Shown here: in pieces, positions 10,471-10,668 of the stretch
How positions within the stretch are numbered: position 1 is the first letter of the stretch
How the letters are laid out: each line of letters opens with the position of its first letter
Origin: Candidatus Sumerlaeota bacterium
Lineage (GTDB): Bacteria; Sumerlaeota; Sumerlaeia; JADFCT01
Direction: 5' to 3'
Assembly: GCA_026398575.1 (NCBI GenBank)
Contig: JAPLSP010000125.1
Coordinates: 1 to 10,668, forward strand
DNA: 10,668 nucleotides
Translations under genes and position numbers: made by a program
The notes under the pieces: generated by a model
Told to the model about the DNA's origin: nothing
Databases searched by the model: none
What the model saw: only the letters and a program-made list of their open reading frames with translations

Positions 10471-10487
10471 CAATGCGGAATGCATTG
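10471..10487. promoter_or_regulatory. Inverted repeat between divergent promoters
   Basis: CAATGC-GGAAT-GCATTG has perfect six-base arms. It lies about 26 bp upstream of the kinase -35 box and 41 bp upstream of the prepilin -35 box, where a shared regulator of both genes could bind. A direct repeat of GCTGACTC (10495-10502, 10503-10510) follows it. Confidence 0.35.
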
Positions 10488-10528
10488 GGTGGCGGCTGAC
10501 TCGCTGACTCATGTGGCATGAATATGAC

Positions 10529-10557
10529 TTGACCGTAACGCTCTGAAAGGGTATAAT
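10529..10557 (+). promoter_or_regulatory. Predicted promoter of the prepilin gene
   Basis: TTGACC (10529-10534) and a perfect TATAAT (10552-10557) stand 17 bases apart, close to the ideal housekeeping sigma promoter. Transcription would begin near 10564, leaving a leader of roughly 44 nt with a good Shine-Dalgarno site before the prepilin ATG. Confidence 0.8.
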
Positions 10558-10607
10558 TCCTCGGATTTGTAATGAAAGCGGGGTAATCTTCCATAGGGAG
10601 GCAGCCA

Positions 10608-10668
10608 ATGGCACGCCCAATCACTCGATACGGCTTTACCTTAATCGAATTGCTTATTGTGATCGCGA
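10608..10668 (+). CDS. Type IV pilin-like prepilin, N-terminus only
   Basis: The first 20 codons are visible before the window ends. After a short positively charged leader (MARPITRYG) comes the prepilin cleavage and N-methylation motif G|FTLIELLIVIA, with cleavage expected after Gly9 and the conserved glutamate at mature position 5. Such proteins are processed by prepilin peptidase and inserted in the inner membrane, then assembled into type IV pili or type II secretion pseudopili; in planctomycete-like genomes many belong to DUF1559 families of unknown role. The start is supported by GGAGG six bases upstream and a near-consensus promoter. It is transcribed away from the TPR-kinase gene. The family beyond the N-terminus cannot be told. 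Confidence 0.92.
   Translation, partial: MARPITRYGFTLIELLIVIA

Noticed and set aside
10385..10624. Minus-strand 79-codon frame in the divergent intergenic region
   Set aside because: It overlaps both strong promoters and the prepilin start and has no family-like features.

Overview
The window looks like a piece of a GC-rich, Gram-negative, probably uncultivated bacterial genome. Pointers are a type IV pilin-like prepilin with a classic GFTLIELL motif, a very large TPR-plus-Ser/Thr-kinase protein, an AAA ATPase fused to a PD-(D/E)XK nuclease fold, and noncoding DNA filled with short heptamer or decamer repeats. This mix recalls the PVC superphylum and neighbouring candidate phyla (for example Kiritimatiellota, Lentisphaerota, Sumerlaeota, Hydrogenedentota). 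That placement rests on general recollection and is not tested.

Layout, left to right. Positions 1-5056 hold four minus-strand genes that read as one cluster. In transcription order they are a winged-helix regulator (4370-5056), an NAD-dependent sugar-nucleotide epimerase/dehydratase (3291-4265), an AAA ATPase with a C-terminal nuclease fold (1694-3265) and an MsbA-type ABC exporter half-transporter (1-1645, C-terminus outside the window). The regulator, epimerase and exporter suggest surface polysaccharide or lipid synthesis and export. The ATPase/nuclease is a puzzling companion. A tandem GTTCACN heptamer array sits in the leader of the epimerase gene.

Positions 5057-6048 form a noncoding, repeat-dense island. 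It holds a small palindrome that may be an operator; two adjacent ~103-bp nested inverted-repeat elements in which all ten stem differences are compensated; a short coding-like remnant; a pair of inverted 35-bp arms, each built of 10-bp units; a CGGATTACA-type repeat; a perfect 14-bp palindrome; and a 15-unit TTGGAWA heptamer array that stops 3 bp before the next gene's stop codon.

Positions 6049-10320 are a single minus-strand gene for a 1423-residue protein: N-terminal and central TPR-like repeats, an Ala/Pro-rich linker, and a complete Ser/Thr kinase domain at the C-terminus. Its upstream region (10321-10607) is shared with a divergent plus-strand prepilin gene that begins at 10608 and leaves the window after 20 codons. 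Both divergent genes have near-consensus sigma70-type promoters with 17-bp spacers, and an inverted repeat lies between them.

The strongest candidate for something undescribed is the pair of covarying nested hairpin elements at 5102-5310.
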